This document shows, in pieces, positions 43,487 to 51,557 of a stretch of 64,000 nt of DNA; position 1 is the stretch's first letter, and every line of letters starts with the position of its first letter. The notes under the pieces are model-generated. The model made no database searches. It was not told the DNA's origin and saw only the letters and a program-made list of their open reading frames with translations. The DNA comes from Bacillota bacterium (lineage in GTDB: Bacteria > Bacillota > Clostridia > Lachnospirales > Lachnospiraceae), in NCBI GenBank assembly GCA_023387655.1, contig JAEWHR010000020.1, positions 10,278-74,277 of the forward strand, given 5' to 3'. A program made the translations under genes and the position numbers.

Positions 43487-43514
43487 TATATTCCATCCTT
43501 TATAGTTTTCTTAT

Positions 43515-43543
43515 ATTCTATATCAATTCTTTCCAACTATCAA
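43515..43543 (-). promoter_or_regulatory. promoter of the HEPN-like gene
   Basis: On the minus strand TTGATA (43543-43538) and TAGAAT (43520-43515) are 17 bases apart, 28 bases before the start codon. A second TTGACA lies just upstream. Confidence 0.55.
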
Positions 43544-43583
43544 TATTCAATTGTCAATGTTCACCATTATCTTTCTTTATCTG

Positions 43584-44492
43584 TCATTTTGCTAAGTAAT
43601 CATCAAAACTTGATACGCTTTCAAACACTGCTCTCATATTAACCCACCGTTGAAGTTTTCTAATGATATGTTTTCTAGGCAACTTGTCTCTCTCGTAAAC
43701 CATTACGTATGGCCAGTAACCTAATTCTTTAAGCGTATATATTCTTTCTAAATCTTGATCTATCGTAGTATTAAAGTTAGTAAGTACATATACGCTCATT
43801 TTCCGCTTATCCCATTGTGTAATCTCTTTAAACTCACGAAATTTTGGCACTATTTTCTCTTTATCATTGTAATTATCCCAAGCAAAATGTATCTGTTTAA
43901 TCTTCATCTGCTTTATTGCTTCTGCCTTTTCCTCAGTCATGATACGTATATCGCAACCTTGTGAAAAATCAATCCATGCTTTACTATCTATAAGCTGATG
44001 ACTTAAATCTTTCCATTCCCTGCAAGCAAACATATTAGGATCAAGAAGAACTATATTCTTTTGACCTCTCCAAAACTCAGATAAGTCCGCTACTTTCTTA
44101 CTGGTTCGACCTTCCTTATCCTTTACTATGCAGAAGTCACACCCTCTTGGACATCCTCTTGTAAGAAATCCGTATGCAGTATCTGTTACTCCGTACATTC
44201 CATAGTCTGGATATATATGTTCTACCTCTTGTGAAAGTTCTAACCCACCATCTGGATAGTAATATCCTGTACCGCCTCTAACAATCTCTTTGGCATAAAT
44301 CATGTTGTCGTAATCAGGTGTAAATGTAAAAACCTTACTCATATACACTTTGTCATAGTCACCTTCACATAATGCTGTGATAGGATCGTACCATTCTACA
44401 AAGTCACCATTTTGTTTATGCCATGCAGATAATTTCATCAAAGGAAGATTAGGAAAGTTATGTCCATCTACATCAATTAAACCTATCTTCAT
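43584..44492 (-). CDS. phage-encoded radical SAM protein
   Basis: The 302-residue protein has the radical-SAM cluster motif C114-x3-C118-x2-C121 in TRGCPRGCDFC. The first 60 residues (MKIGLIDVDGHNFPNLPLMKLSAWHKQNGDFVEWY) resemble the start of a B12-binding-like fold. The middle has FDPN-like VLLDPNMFACREW and FSQGCDIRIM, as in cobalamin-type radical-SAM enzymes. Similar genes occur in prophages and mobile elements of Firmicutes, with unknown substrates. DNA, RNA or host-protein modification are all possible; I cannot choose. Confidence 0.8.
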   Translation of the reverse strand: MKIGLIDVDGHNFPNLPLMKLSAWHKQNGDFVEWYDPITALCEGDYDKVYMSKVFTFTPDYDNMIYAKEIVRGGTGYYYPDGGLELSQEVEHIYPDYGMYGVTDTAYGFLTRGCPRGCDFCIVKDKEGRTSKKVADLSEFWRGQKNIVLLDPNMFACREWKDLSHQLIDSKAWIDFSQGCDIRIMTEEKAEAIKQMKIKQIHFAWDNYNDKEKIVPKFREFKEITQWDKRKMSVYVLTNFNTTIDQDLERIYTLKELGYWPYVMVYERDKLPRKHIIRKLQRWVNMRAVFESVSSFDDYLAK

Positions 44493-44528
44493 TTCTCACC
44501 TTTTGGCTTTCCCATGCTACCTCCTTAA

Positions 44529-44666
44529 CTATTCAAAGTTTTCTAGTACCTCATAAATTTCATCCTCTAGTCGCTGCTTATCATCCTCTATGTAACAATC
44601 TTGGATTGCTTCAAAATCACTCCATATTACCTCTGTAATTACCTTTGCTAATTCTTGTCTTGTCAT
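44529..44666 (-). CDS. very small acidic phage protein
   Basis: A 45-residue helical frame (MTRQELAKVITEVIWSDFEAI) with AAGGGG before its ATG. It fills the gap upstream of the radical-SAM gene. Function unknown. Confidence 0.5.
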   Translation of the reverse strand: MTRQELAKVITEVIWSDFEAIQDCYIEDDKQRLEDEIYEVLENFE

Positions 44667-44706
44667 GTTTTCCCCTTTCCGCTAACTTAGTTAGCTAAAT
44701 CTCGAT

Positions 44707-45465
44707 TTAACTTAACTCCCATTCTGGTTTTTCATCTGGTTCCACATCATAAGTTTTGTATTCGATATCAATTTCGATATCTATAAATGCTCTTCTTAAT
44801 CTCAATATCATAATTTCAAAGTTAGACAGTGTTCTCAAAGAGTTAATGTCTACAGTTTCATCAATACTGGTACTCATTATAGACCACTCATCTTTATCTT
44901 TATCTTTATACACACGCATTGTATACTCTAGCTCTGCTTTTTTATCATGTTCACATGCAAATACAATCTTTGCATTATCGAAACTTGAACTGAAGTATCG
45001 TTCCTCTTCTTTTTCAACATCAACGGAAACTTCTACATAATCGTAATAAGGTTCTCCATCTTCACAATTTGCTTCTAATCCGTCTGTATCAACATTCTTT
45101 GCTACATATTTTTTGTATTCATCAAATATTGTTGATAGCTTGACTACTTTTTCTTCTGGCTCAATCATCAATTCTTTGAAACTTTCTAATATGTGCTTGT
45201 TATCTACTAATGAAGTTTTATTGATGATGCTAGTAAGTACAGAATCAAGCTTTACAGTGTAGTCGTTAAAGCTATGTCTTTCAATTACTGGTATCATTAC
45301 TTCTTTTAGCTTTGTTTTAATTGCCTTTTCTCCGTCACCCCATCTAAATATGTCACCTACTGCATCATCAATGGCTTTTATAAACTTTTCTTCAACTATT
45401 TTTTCAATGGTTCCATCCTCTAATTTCTTTTGCAGCATTTCTGCGATATTTTGCTCTAATGTCAT
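44707..45465 (-). CDS. phage hypothetical protein
   Basis: The 252-residue acidic protein has a helical first half (EEKFIKAIDDAVGDIFRWGDGEKAIKTKLKEVMIPVIERH) and a beta-rich second half. GGAGG precedes the ATG. I recognise no domain. It lies between the clamp-like gene and the radical-SAM gene in the replication/accessory block. Confidence 0.6.
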   Translation of the reverse strand: MTLEQNIAEMLQKKLEDGTIEKIVEEKFIKAIDDAVGDIFRWGDGEKAIKTKLKEVMIPVIERHSFNDYTVKLDSVLTSIINKTSLVDNKHILESFKELMIEPEEKVVKLSTIFDEYKKYVAKNVDTDGLEANCEDGEPYYDYVEVSVDVEKEEERYFSSSFDNAKIVFACEHDKKAELEYTMRVYKDKDKDEWSIMSTSIDETVDINSLRTLSNFEIMILRLRRAFIDIEIDIEYKTYDVEPDEKPEWELS

Positions 45466-45510
45466 AACTCATTCCTCCTATTTTCTACTTGCTTTTCCAC
45501 TAATCTTGAT

Positions 45511-46053
45511 TTAAATGTTTATCCTTACTGGTAAGATCATCTTGATATTCTTCTCTCCGCTCCGAATGATGATTGGTTCTTGCTTACTTCTTATTTCCAA
45601 TCTAGCAGTATTATCCTTTTTGGTAATTCCGCTAATAGACTTAAGAGCATCAATTAAATATGTTGGATTCACTCCGATCACGCCAATGTTTTCTTTCTCT
45701 AACTCCTGATTAATTATCTTATCAACAGGATAATAAGCGCCATCTGGTTGCTTACAGCCGATAATATCATCGGCAGCAATAACAAGTGCTCTATCACCTA
45801 TTAATTCCACAGTAACGTCCATAACTCCTTTAAGAGCAGGAATTATTGTCTTAACATAGCACTCAAAGTTATCCCCTATATAGCTTGCATATTCCACTGA
45901 TACTCTATGACCATCTAGCGCTGCCGCTCTTACTTCACCATCTTTAAAACGTAGGTGGATATATTGCATCTTCTCGTCTCCACAAGTGGTTGTAAACTTC
46001 TTAGTTCCGTTTATAATTCTTTTAAATTCGTCTGAATCAATAATTGCTTTCAT
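45511..46053 (-). CDS. short DNA sliding-clamp-like protein (DnaN fragment-like)
   Basis: The 180 residues resemble the second half of the bacterial beta clamp. DGEVRAAALDGHRVSVEY matches the ATDGHRLA region ending domain 2. GVNPTYLIDALKSISG with a C-terminus reading IKMILPVRI matches domain 3, where bacterial clamps end MPMRI-like. A full DnaN is about 370 residues, so this is half size. It may be a phage processivity factor that forms a ring from more subunits, or a decoy that binds clamp partners. It lies by the replisome organizer gene. Confidence 0.65.
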   Translation of the reverse strand: MKAIIDSDEFKRIINGTKKFTTTCGDEKMQYIHLRFKDGEVRAAALDGHRVSVEYASYIGDNFECYVKTIIPALKGVMDVTVELIGDRALVIAADDIIGCKQPDGAYYPVDKIINQELEKENIGVIGVNPTYLIDALKSISGITKKDNTARLEIRSKQEPIIIRSGEKNIKMILPVRINI

Positions 46054-46375
46054 TGACTACCTCCTGCCTGCTTCTAAAAAGCTTAATAATCGATAAGTTA
46101 TCCCACTCCTCAGAAAAACATTTGATAAACTCGGGAGGAAAACTACTGACTTTAGTCTCTATCTTATCCTCGTACTTTGACATATCTCCTTGTGCTGTGT
46201 CTGCTATTGATACTCCATGGTAAGTCACTACATATGTACCTGCTTTAACATGTTGCTTTTGCACATATTTACCAACTTTGTTTCTTGATATCCCTGTTAG
46301 CTCAGACACCTCGGAAAAGCTCAATTCCTTGTGTACATCACCGGTTTTTATATTGTGAACATCGTATTTATGCAT
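46037..46375 (-). CDS. phage DNA-binding protein, HTH-like start
   Basis: The 112 residues begin with SFSEVSELTGISRNKVGKYVQKQHVKAGTYVV, a helix-turn-helix of the type found in NUMOD-like modules. It ends by overlapping the clamp-like gene by 17 bases and begins one base from the replisome organizer gene. A replication or regulatory role is possible. Confidence 0.6.
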   Translation of the reverse strand: MHKYDVHNIKTGDVHKELSFSEVSELTGISRNKVGKYVQKQHVKAGTYVVTYHGVSIADTAQGDMSKYEDKIETKVSSFPPEFIKCFSEEWDNLSIIKLFRSRQEVVNESNY

Positions 46376-47239
46376 CTATCTACCTCCTAACAACTGTTGT
46401 TCTAAATTATCATAATCGTAATCTCTTTGAGGGAAGTCATTAAACTTATTGGGTCTTGATTGCTTTTTAGGCTTTTGTTGCTGTGTCTGCCTGTTGGCAT
46501 AATTTCCATCCAGAACTTTGGCCATATTAGAATCCTTAATCAGCCAATCAAAGTTTGCGGTCCAATCACGGTCATTCTTTCCTTTTAAAAAATCACTCTG
46601 CTCGGCTAATTCAAATACTCTCTTTAAATCATCAATAGTATAAGAATTTAATCTTGCCTTGATTGCTTTTTTACGTGTTTCTGATAAAGACGTCAATTTA
46701 GGAAACGACACGCAAGTGTTGTTATACATATCAGCTAATTGCTGATAATCTATTCTTTCTCTTATATCTATATCTTTATCTTCTTCTCTTTCTATATCTA
46801 TATCTGTTTCGTTACCATGCGTTACAGTAGCGTTACATGTAACGTTACATTCTATAGATTTACCTCCTCGATGTTTTGCAACGCGAAGTCTAGTCTGCTC
46901 TCTTATTCTTTCAAGACCCTCAATGTTTTGATATTTTTCCCATGATGAAACATGAATAAAATCTTCTATGATATCTATCATTTCAAATCTTTTGAATGTA
47001 TTTAATGCTAATTGTACAGTTACAAGAGGCCTGTTAAATTCCGAGGAAAGCATCTGTTCTGTATATGGTATATCCTTAGTAAAATAGACTAACCCTCCAT
47101 CATTTGTATTACCTGCAAGACAAAGTATCTTAAACCAAATTACTATGATAGAATCGCCTTCTGGCATATTCTCTATTTGTCGTATCTTTCGGTTATCAAA
47201 CACCTGTGTTGCTATTTTAATCCATTTCACACCTGACAT
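46376..47239 (-). CDS. phage replisome organizer
   Basis: The start MSGVKWIKIATQVFDNRKIRQIENMPEGD has GGAGG 7 bases ahead and gives 287 residues. It matches the Phage_rep_org_N family: a winged-helix DNA-binding N-terminus (to about 120) that binds the origin. The C-terminal part (ADMYNNTCVSFPKLTSLSETRKKAIKARL) is the helical domain seen in DnaD-like phage initiators, which bring in the host helicase. An AT-rich repeat stretch within the middle of the gene (46735-46810, TATATCTATATC-type) could be the replication origin, as many such phages carry the origin inside this gene. Confidence 0.85.
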   Translation of the reverse strand: MSGVKWIKIATQVFDNRKIRQIENMPEGDSIIVIWFKILCLAGNTNDGGLVYFTKDIPYTEQMLSSEFNRPLVTVQLALNTFKRFEMIDIIEDFIHVSSWEKYQNIEGLERIREQTRLRVAKHRGGKSIECNVTCNATVTHGNETDIDIEREEDKDIDIRERIDYQQLADMYNNTCVSFPKLTSLSETRKKAIKARLNSYTIDDLKRVFELAEQSDFLKGKNDRDWTANFDWLIKDSNMAKVLDGNYANRQTQQQKPKKQSRPNKFNDFPQRDYDYDNLEQQLLGGR

Positions 47240-47270
47240 TTTAAAACCTCCATTATAGCCTTGAAACTTG

Positions 47271-47510
47271 TTATCTTGATGTACCAATTATCCAGTCGTA
47301 ATCTTCACTATCTTTAATTACATACCTTCCATCCGATAATTGCTCTGCAGTCATATTATCGAGTTGTTTGTCAGTACAATTTGAAAACTTGCTGCTCGAT
47401 AATATTCTTCTTAAAAGCCTACGCCTATCTGCTATTTCTTCTCGTGAATATTCGATATATTCGGTACCGACAATTCTTTTTGTGTTACGTAGTAAATCCT
47501 CTGTTTTCAT
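47271..47510 (-). CDS. phage hypothetical protein
   Basis: A 79-residue protein (LRNTKRIVGTEYIEYSREEIADRRRLLRRILSSSKFSNCTDKQLDNM), basic in the middle and helical. It stands between HAD-like and replisome genes. Function unknown. Confidence 0.55.
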   Translation of the reverse strand: MKTEDLLRNTKRIVGTEYIEYSREEIADRRRLLRRILSSSKFSNCTDKQLDNMTAEQLSDGRYVIKDSEDYDWIIGTSR

Positions 47511-47523
47511 AATATTCCTCTTA

Positions 47524-47862
47524 TTAGAGTAGATTCAGAACAGGATTCTGCGGATGTACTGCCCTATCGTCTATGTAAATGTCAGCAAATATTTTTCTGC
47601 TATCATCACCATAGAACGCAACATGCTCGGGTAAATTTTCGTTTATCGCATCAAATTCAAGGTTGAAATCTTGGCACCAGTGTATCGCTGCATCTAAGTA
47701 CATACCTTTTCTACAGGTCCATAAAATCAACTTACAACCATTGCTTTTAAGGTGTTTTAATTTTTCTATAAGTGCTATGTTTTCATTACCTATCGCTGGA
47801 TATCTATCGATACATAATGTACCGTCGAAATCTACAGCGATTACTTTATTCTTTTTCATCAT
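47524..47862 (-). CDS. HAD-superfamily hydrolase-like protein
   Basis: The start at 47862 has GGAGG 5 bases ahead and gives 112 residues beginning MMKKNKVIAVDFDGTLC. DFDGT is the HAD nucleophile motif. LILWTCRKG carries the second Thr motif, and FYGDDSRKIFADIYIDDRAV the acidic motif. It is a minimal HAD domain, like other phage hydrolases that act on nucleotides or polynucleotide ends. The substrate is unknown. Confidence 0.82.
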   Translation of the reverse strand: MMKKNKVIAVDFDGTLCIDRYPAIGNENIALIEKLKHLKSNGCKLILWTCRKGMYLDAAIHWCQDFNLEFDAINENLPEHVAFYGDDSRKIFADIYIDDRAVHPQNPVLNLL

Positions 47863-48280
47863 TAATACCTCCAAGATCAAAATGTTGTAGTGCTTTCCCA
47901 TGAATCCTATGGACCTGCGTACGCTCGTATCCTAAATCTATTGATATTACATCCCAAGATTTAAAAAGAATATAGCGCTTATGTAACAACTCGCTTTCAA
48001 GTCCATCTTTCATTTTTAAAATAGCAGATTCTATGGCAATTTTTATAACCATGCAATTCGCAGTAACGTTGTCAATAGATTGCATTGTCTTTTCAAGCTT
48101 GACCATATAGTCAGATAAATCAGATGTTCTACCTGATGTTGGCATATCACTATAGTTTTGAGACTTAGCGCTTATCATTGTTTCAATAATGCTTTTTTTT
48201 TGATCCTGTAGTGATCTAATTTTATGACATAGATTTCGATAACTTTTTAGGTACTCCTTTTTCTTTTCTATTTCTGTCAA
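47846..48280 (-). CDS. phage regulator of DUF1492/RinA type (sigma-like HTH)
   Basis: The 144-residue protein opens with TTG. The C-terminal segment LLHKRYILFKSWDVISIDLGYERTQVHRIHGKALQHF is a sigma-70 region 4-like helix-turn-helix, as in DUF1492/ArpU late-gene regulators. It probably helps switch on late transcription. Its end overlaps the HAD-like gene by 17 bases. Confidence 0.78.
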   Translation of the reverse strand: MTEIEKKKEYLKSYRNLCHKIRSLQDQKKSIIETMISAKSQNYSDMPTSGRTSDLSDYMVKLEKTMQSIDNVTANCMVIKIAIESAILKMKDGLESELLHKRYILFKSWDVISIDLGYERTQVHRIHGKALQHFDLGGINDEKE

Positions 48281-48293
48281 CTAATCACCGTCC

Positions 48294-49301
48294 TTACGCT
48301 GCACCTCTCCTGTGTGCTGTTCTGATATCCTCTTTGTTTATAGTTACATAATTATTTACCGTTACTGAAATATCTGCATGTCCTAGAAGCTCTTTAATTA
48401 CTTCTATCCGCACACCTGACGAACTTAACTTAGTGGCGAACGTCTTTCTAATTAAATGTACAGTCACATGCTTGGTAATGCCTGCACGCTTTGCTATAGC
48501 CTGTAATTCCCTTTGTATGCTACTGACGCCCAATCTTGCATGCTTTCCCTTACTTGCTACGAATAATGCTTCAGTATCATCGTCACGGCTCATTATATAA
48601 TTTGCTAGATGTAATTTCGCATCAGCGTTTAAGTATCCAGCCCTGAATGCCTTGCTTTTACTACCGTATATAGTTAGGCTACAATCAATCAAGTCTATAT
48701 TTGAGATATTTAGACTTACTAATTCTGATACACGACACCCCACTGATAAAAGAAAATGTACAAGTGCTAGTTCTCTTTTTGTTTTACATGCACTTTTTAT
48801 ACGTGCCACTTCATCATCTGAGAGATATTCTTTTTGTTTTTGTACTCGTTTTATATTCTTAATTCTGCTTGCAGGATTGCTACTTACATATTGTTCTTCA
48901 GTACACCATGTATAAAATGCGCTAATAAATTTAAGTGTATTATCTAACGTTGTCGTACTCACCTTGTTTATTGTTTGGTACCTATCAAGATAGTACTTGA
49001 TATCATTAGTAGTTACGTCTTTGTAGTTTTTATTTAGAGTAAGCAGTAATTTACGTGTAGTCCTTACATACTGTGATATACTTTTTTCACTTAGATTTTC
49101 TAACTTTTTGTTAGCAGCAAATACTTTAAGTATGTAGTCGTTATCATCACTATAAGTTGATAACTCTGTACATTCGTTTGTTATCTGCTTGCCGCGTAGA
49201 TTATTATTCAATACATTTTCTAACTTTTGTAGTTGTATACTATCTAAATCTACCGCCATAGCACAAATCACATCATTGATAAATTTACTATTAATACTCA
49301 T
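48294..49301 (-). CDS. second tyrosine recombinase
   Basis: The 335-residue protein has a core-binding domain (about 55-150, ISQYVRTTRKLLLTLNKNYKD) and a catalytic domain with VGCRVSEL, HLIRKTFATKL (Lys in the second His position), LLGHADISVTVNNYVT. Catalytic residues R, H, R, H and Y are present. It looks XerC/D-like. It lies away from the attachment sites, so the terminal integrase is more likely to run integration. This one may act in genome dimer resolution or another recombination. Confidence 0.85.
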   Translation of the reverse strand: MSINSKFINDVICAMAVDLDSIQLQKLENVLNNNLRGKQITNECTELSTYSDDNDYILKVFAANKKLENLSEKSISQYVRTTRKLLLTLNKNYKDVTTNDIKYYLDRYQTINKVSTTTLDNTLKFISAFYTWCTEEQYVSSNPASRIKNIKRVQKQKEYLSDDEVARIKSACKTKRELALVHFLLSVGCRVSELVSLNISNIDLIDCSLTIYGSKSKAFRAGYLNADAKLHLANYIMSRDDDTEALFVASKGKHARLGVSSIQRELQAIAKRAGITKHVTVHLIRKTFATKLSSSGVRIEVIKELLGHADISVTVNNYVTINKEDIRTAHRRGAA

Positions 49302-49322
49302 AAAATCATCCTTTCCGTTTGG

Positions 49323-49348
49323 CTAAGGATGTGATATACTATCCTTAG
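49323..49348 (-). promoter_or_regulatory. leader hairpin before the second recombinase gene
   Basis: CTAAGGAT and ATCCTTAG are perfect 8-bp arms ending about 20 bases before the recombinase start codon. A second stem, AGCGGTAG with CTACCGCT, lies at about 49358-49392. Confidence 0.4.
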
Positions 49349-49397
49349 TGTTTGTGATAGCGGTAGGATTGCTTTGGTCGGCGTCTACCGCTTATTT

Positions 49398-49643
49398 TTA
49401 TTCTTCACTTGCGCTTAACTGCTTTGATTGCAGCGTTAGGACATTTATTAACAAGGAACACAGCTCTGTAAATGCTTCTTCTTTATCGTAAATGATTGTC
49501 ATAGCTGATATGTCGCTAGAATTTTGAGATTCTGCTTTAAAAAATACTTTTCCATCTCGATCCTGTTCAGCATAAAAAGCTATCTTATTAACTACTTTAA
49601 AATTACCATCAATACCAATTAATTCTATATTTCTTGACCCCAT
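49398..49643 (-). CDS. phage hypothetical protein
   Basis: From the ATG at 49643, with GAGAGGTG ahead, the product is 81 residues, beta-rich at first (RNIELIGIDGNFKVVNKIAFYAEQDRDGKVFFKAESQ). Function unknown. Confidence 0.55.
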   Translation of the reverse strand: MGSRNIELIGIDGNFKVVNKIAFYAEQDRDGKVFFKAESQNSSDISAMTIIYDKEEAFTELCSLLINVLTLQSKQLSASEE

Positions 49644-49645
49644 AA

Positions 49646-49957
49646 TCACCTCTCTAATCTCATTCTTTCCTCATATTCTGTTATACAAGAAAGACCAAGT
49701 AAACTAAGTCCAAAGCTAACACCACCGAATAGCGCATGAAAAATACAGGAAAGTAACATTTCATGATTAGGTGATGATATTATGCATATTGCAGATGCTA
49801 CTAAAATTACTAATAAAAAAATTTCAAATATAATTACAAATATATTATGTAATGCGTTACTGCACCAATTTTTAAATGTTTGAGTATCTATACACTGGTA
49901 ACAAGGTGCGATATTTATTCTTTTATGCTTGTGCTTGCAGTTAAGACATGTTCTCAT
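49646..49957 (-). CDS. small membrane protein with zinc-knuckle-like start
   Basis: The 103 residues start MRTCLNCKHKHKR followed by CYQC, a probable zinc site. Two hydrophobic helices follow (FVIIFEIFLLVILVASAICII and LLSCIFHALFGGVSFGLSLLGL). It should sit in the host membrane. It overlaps the next gene upstream by 4 bases. Confidence 0.6.
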   Translation of the reverse strand: MRTCLNCKHKHKRINIAPCYQCIDTQTFKNWCSNALHNIFVIIFEIFLLVILVASAICIISSPNHEMLLSCIFHALFGGVSFGLSLLGLSCITEYEERMRLER

Positions 49958-50154
49958 AATTCACCTTCTTTCTTTGCGTAGTCTTTTTCTCGAATACTGC
50001 ATGCTTTATCAAATAATGCTCCACATCCTGCGATGCATATTACCTTGATAATAAAACTTATTACTCCTTGTCCATTATTTTTCAAAGTAAGTTCTAAATT
50101 ACCACATAATATTAAACTCACAATTACCAGGCATTTATAAATATAATATTTCAT
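49954..50154 (-). CDS. small phage membrane protein
   Basis: From the ATG at 50154, with GAGGTGAAA ahead, 66 residues include two hydrophobic segments (IYKCLVIVSLILCGN and ISFIIKVICIAGCGALF). It is coupled to the following membrane protein, and the two may act together. Function unknown. Confidence 0.55.
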   Translation of the reverse strand: MKYYIYKCLVIVSLILCGNLELTLKNNGQGVISFIIKVICIAGCGALFDKACSIREKDYAKKEGEL

Positions 50155-50171
50155 TTTCACCTCACGAATTT

Positions 50172-50354
50172 CTAGTTTCCTTTAATATAGACACCTTCAA
50201 ACATTCCAGTTTCAGCAATATCTCTTGATACTTCAAAAGCATTTTCTATTCCATTAGCATCATTAAATGGGTCATCACCTGCACAATAAAAATAAACGCT
50301 CTTACTTTTATCACTAACAGTTTTTAAAAATTCTTCCAGCATACCAACTGTCAT
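50172..50354 (-). CDS. small phage hypothetical protein
   Basis: The 60-residue acidic protein (MTVGMLEEFLKTVSDKSKSVYFYCAGDDPFNDANGIENAFEV) has GGAG 9 bases ahead. No domain recognised. Confidence 0.55.
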   Translation of the reverse strand: MTVGMLEEFLKTVSDKSKSVYFYCAGDDPFNDANGIENAFEVSRDIAETGMFEGVYIKGN

Positions 50355-50419
50355 TACATTTGTCTCCTTTCAACTCTCTAAGTTTTAGTTGCTTTGCATA
50401 CTATTCCTTTCTACTTGTT

Positions 50420-51133
50420 CTAAGCGATTAGCTTTCTAATATATTCAACGCCCTTTTGGTAAACTAAAGTTTTTATATTGATGCAAGTATCACCGTTTCT
50501 TCTTGTATATTTCTGCTCGACAACTCGAAAATATCCACTGTCAATAAACTTCTGATATGGCTGATTGTTGTTCATTAGAATCTTTCTATCTCTGAGTAGT
50601 TCAAATAAACGATTTCTTCCGATATTTCCGATTAGCTTTGCAACTTGTCCTATTTCAATCGCATCTTTACTGTCTGCAACCGCATCAAAGAATTCTGCCT
50701 TAGGTTTCATTTCAATTACTTTTTGCTCGGCTTGTACTCTTGCTTGACGTTCTTCCTTTAATTGTGTTGCTACTGCGATAAGTAAGTCTGGATTGTTAAT
50801 TAATTCATCTGTTGCGTACATACCATGCTTGCGAATAGAAGGGATGATCTCGTCAAATATCCATGATTCAAATCGCTCTGCATATGGCATTTGAGACTTT
50901 ACTACAAGGCGATAAATATCACCTTCTGATATTACAGACATTTGTTGCACTCCTCCGTTCGTAGGGATGTCCCGTTTTAGGACACCCTTACAGTGGTCCT
51001 GTATAGCTTTTGCCGGTCTTGCATAACCTAATGCCATTGCAACATCGTTTCCGCAAAAATAAATCTTTCCATCTTCTTCGATGGTTCTAACTTGTCCAAA
51101 CTCAGGGTTCTTGAAAATCTTTAATTGTTCCAT
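50420..51133 (-). CDS. phage antirepressor (BRO-N plus KilA-C domains)
   Basis: The N-terminal 110 residues are a BRO-N domain: MEQLKIFKNPEFGQVRTIEEDGKIYFCGNDVAMALGYARPAKAIQDHCKG and FESWIFDEIIPSIRKHGMYAT. The C-terminal 110 are a KilA-C/ANT domain (IGQVAKLIGNIGRNRLFELLRDRKIL and VEQKYTRRNG). Proteins of this build counter the CI repressor and help induction. GGAG lies before the ATG. Confidence 0.9.
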   Translation of the reverse strand: MEQLKIFKNPEFGQVRTIEEDGKIYFCGNDVAMALGYARPAKAIQDHCKGVLKRDIPTNGGVQQMSVISEGDIYRLVVKSQMPYAERFESWIFDEIIPSIRKHGMYATDELINNPDLLIAVATQLKEERQARVQAEQKVIEMKPKAEFFDAVADSKDAIEIGQVAKLIGNIGRNRLFELLRDRKILMNNNQPYQKFIDSGYFRVVEQKYTRRNGDTCINIKTLVYQKGVEYIRKLIA

Positions 51134-51145
51134 AGTGCTCCTTTC

Positions 51146-51331
51146 TTAACTTTTATGTTTCTCTGACTGCTTTAAAAGAAAAAACTTAAATTCCTCGTCG
51201 TCACATAGCCACTCTGATTTTTTCCCTGGTCCCTTTTTGAATGCTGGACTACCTTTCATTGACATCAATACAACTATTTTGCTGTAATGGATATTGAATT
51301 GCTCTGATAATTCCTTAGGTGTCTTGTACAA
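51146..51331 (-). CDS. small HTH protein, excisionase-like
   Basis: The 61-residue protein opens with TTG, 8-9 bases after GGAGGG. YKTPKELSEQFNIHYSKIVVLMSMKGSPAFKKGP resembles a MerR/excisionase-type winged helix, and the residues after it are basic. It may act as excisionase or a second regulator. It lies directly after the Cro-like gene. Confidence 0.6.
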   Translation of the reverse strand: MYKTPKELSEQFNIHYSKIVVLMSMKGSPAFKKGPGKKSEWLCDDEEFKFFLLKQSEKHKS

Positions 51332-51344
51332 CTTTTAACCCTCC

Positions 51345-51557
51345 TTACTCTACTTTTAGTAAACTATCAGGTAAAAAAATATAGTCCATGGGCATGTTAT
51401 ATAGATCGCACAGCGCCCTAAGTTGGTTTGACCTTGGAGACGTTGTGCCTTTTTCCCATTTAACTACAGTAGATTTACTTACGCATAGCATACTTGCGAC
51501 TTCGGCTTGCGTAAGCCTAGCATTTACTCTTGCTGCCGCTAAGCTAATCATAGGCAT
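51345..51557 (-). CDS. Cro-like XRE-family repressor
   Basis: The 70 residues are a single helix-turn-helix: ARLTQAEVASMLCVSKSTVVKWEKGTTSPRSNQLRALCDLY. It is divergent from the CI-type gene, the classic lytic-switch layout. The last codons (DSLLKVE) contain a copy of the switch operator sequence. AAAGGAAGTGG precedes the ATG. Confidence 0.85.
   Translation of the reverse strand: MPMISLAAARVNARLTQAEVASMLCVSKSTVVKWEKGTTSPRSNQLRALCDLYNMPMDYIFLPDSLLKVE
51348..51369. promoter_or_regulatory. operator-like repeat inside the Cro-like gene end
   Basis: About 22 bases, including ACTTTTAGTAAACT, match the cro promoter region at 51641-51667. The -35 and -10 positions have decayed (CTGATA and TAAGGA on the minus strand). 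It lies just before the ribosome site of the small HTH gene. Confidence 0.55.
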
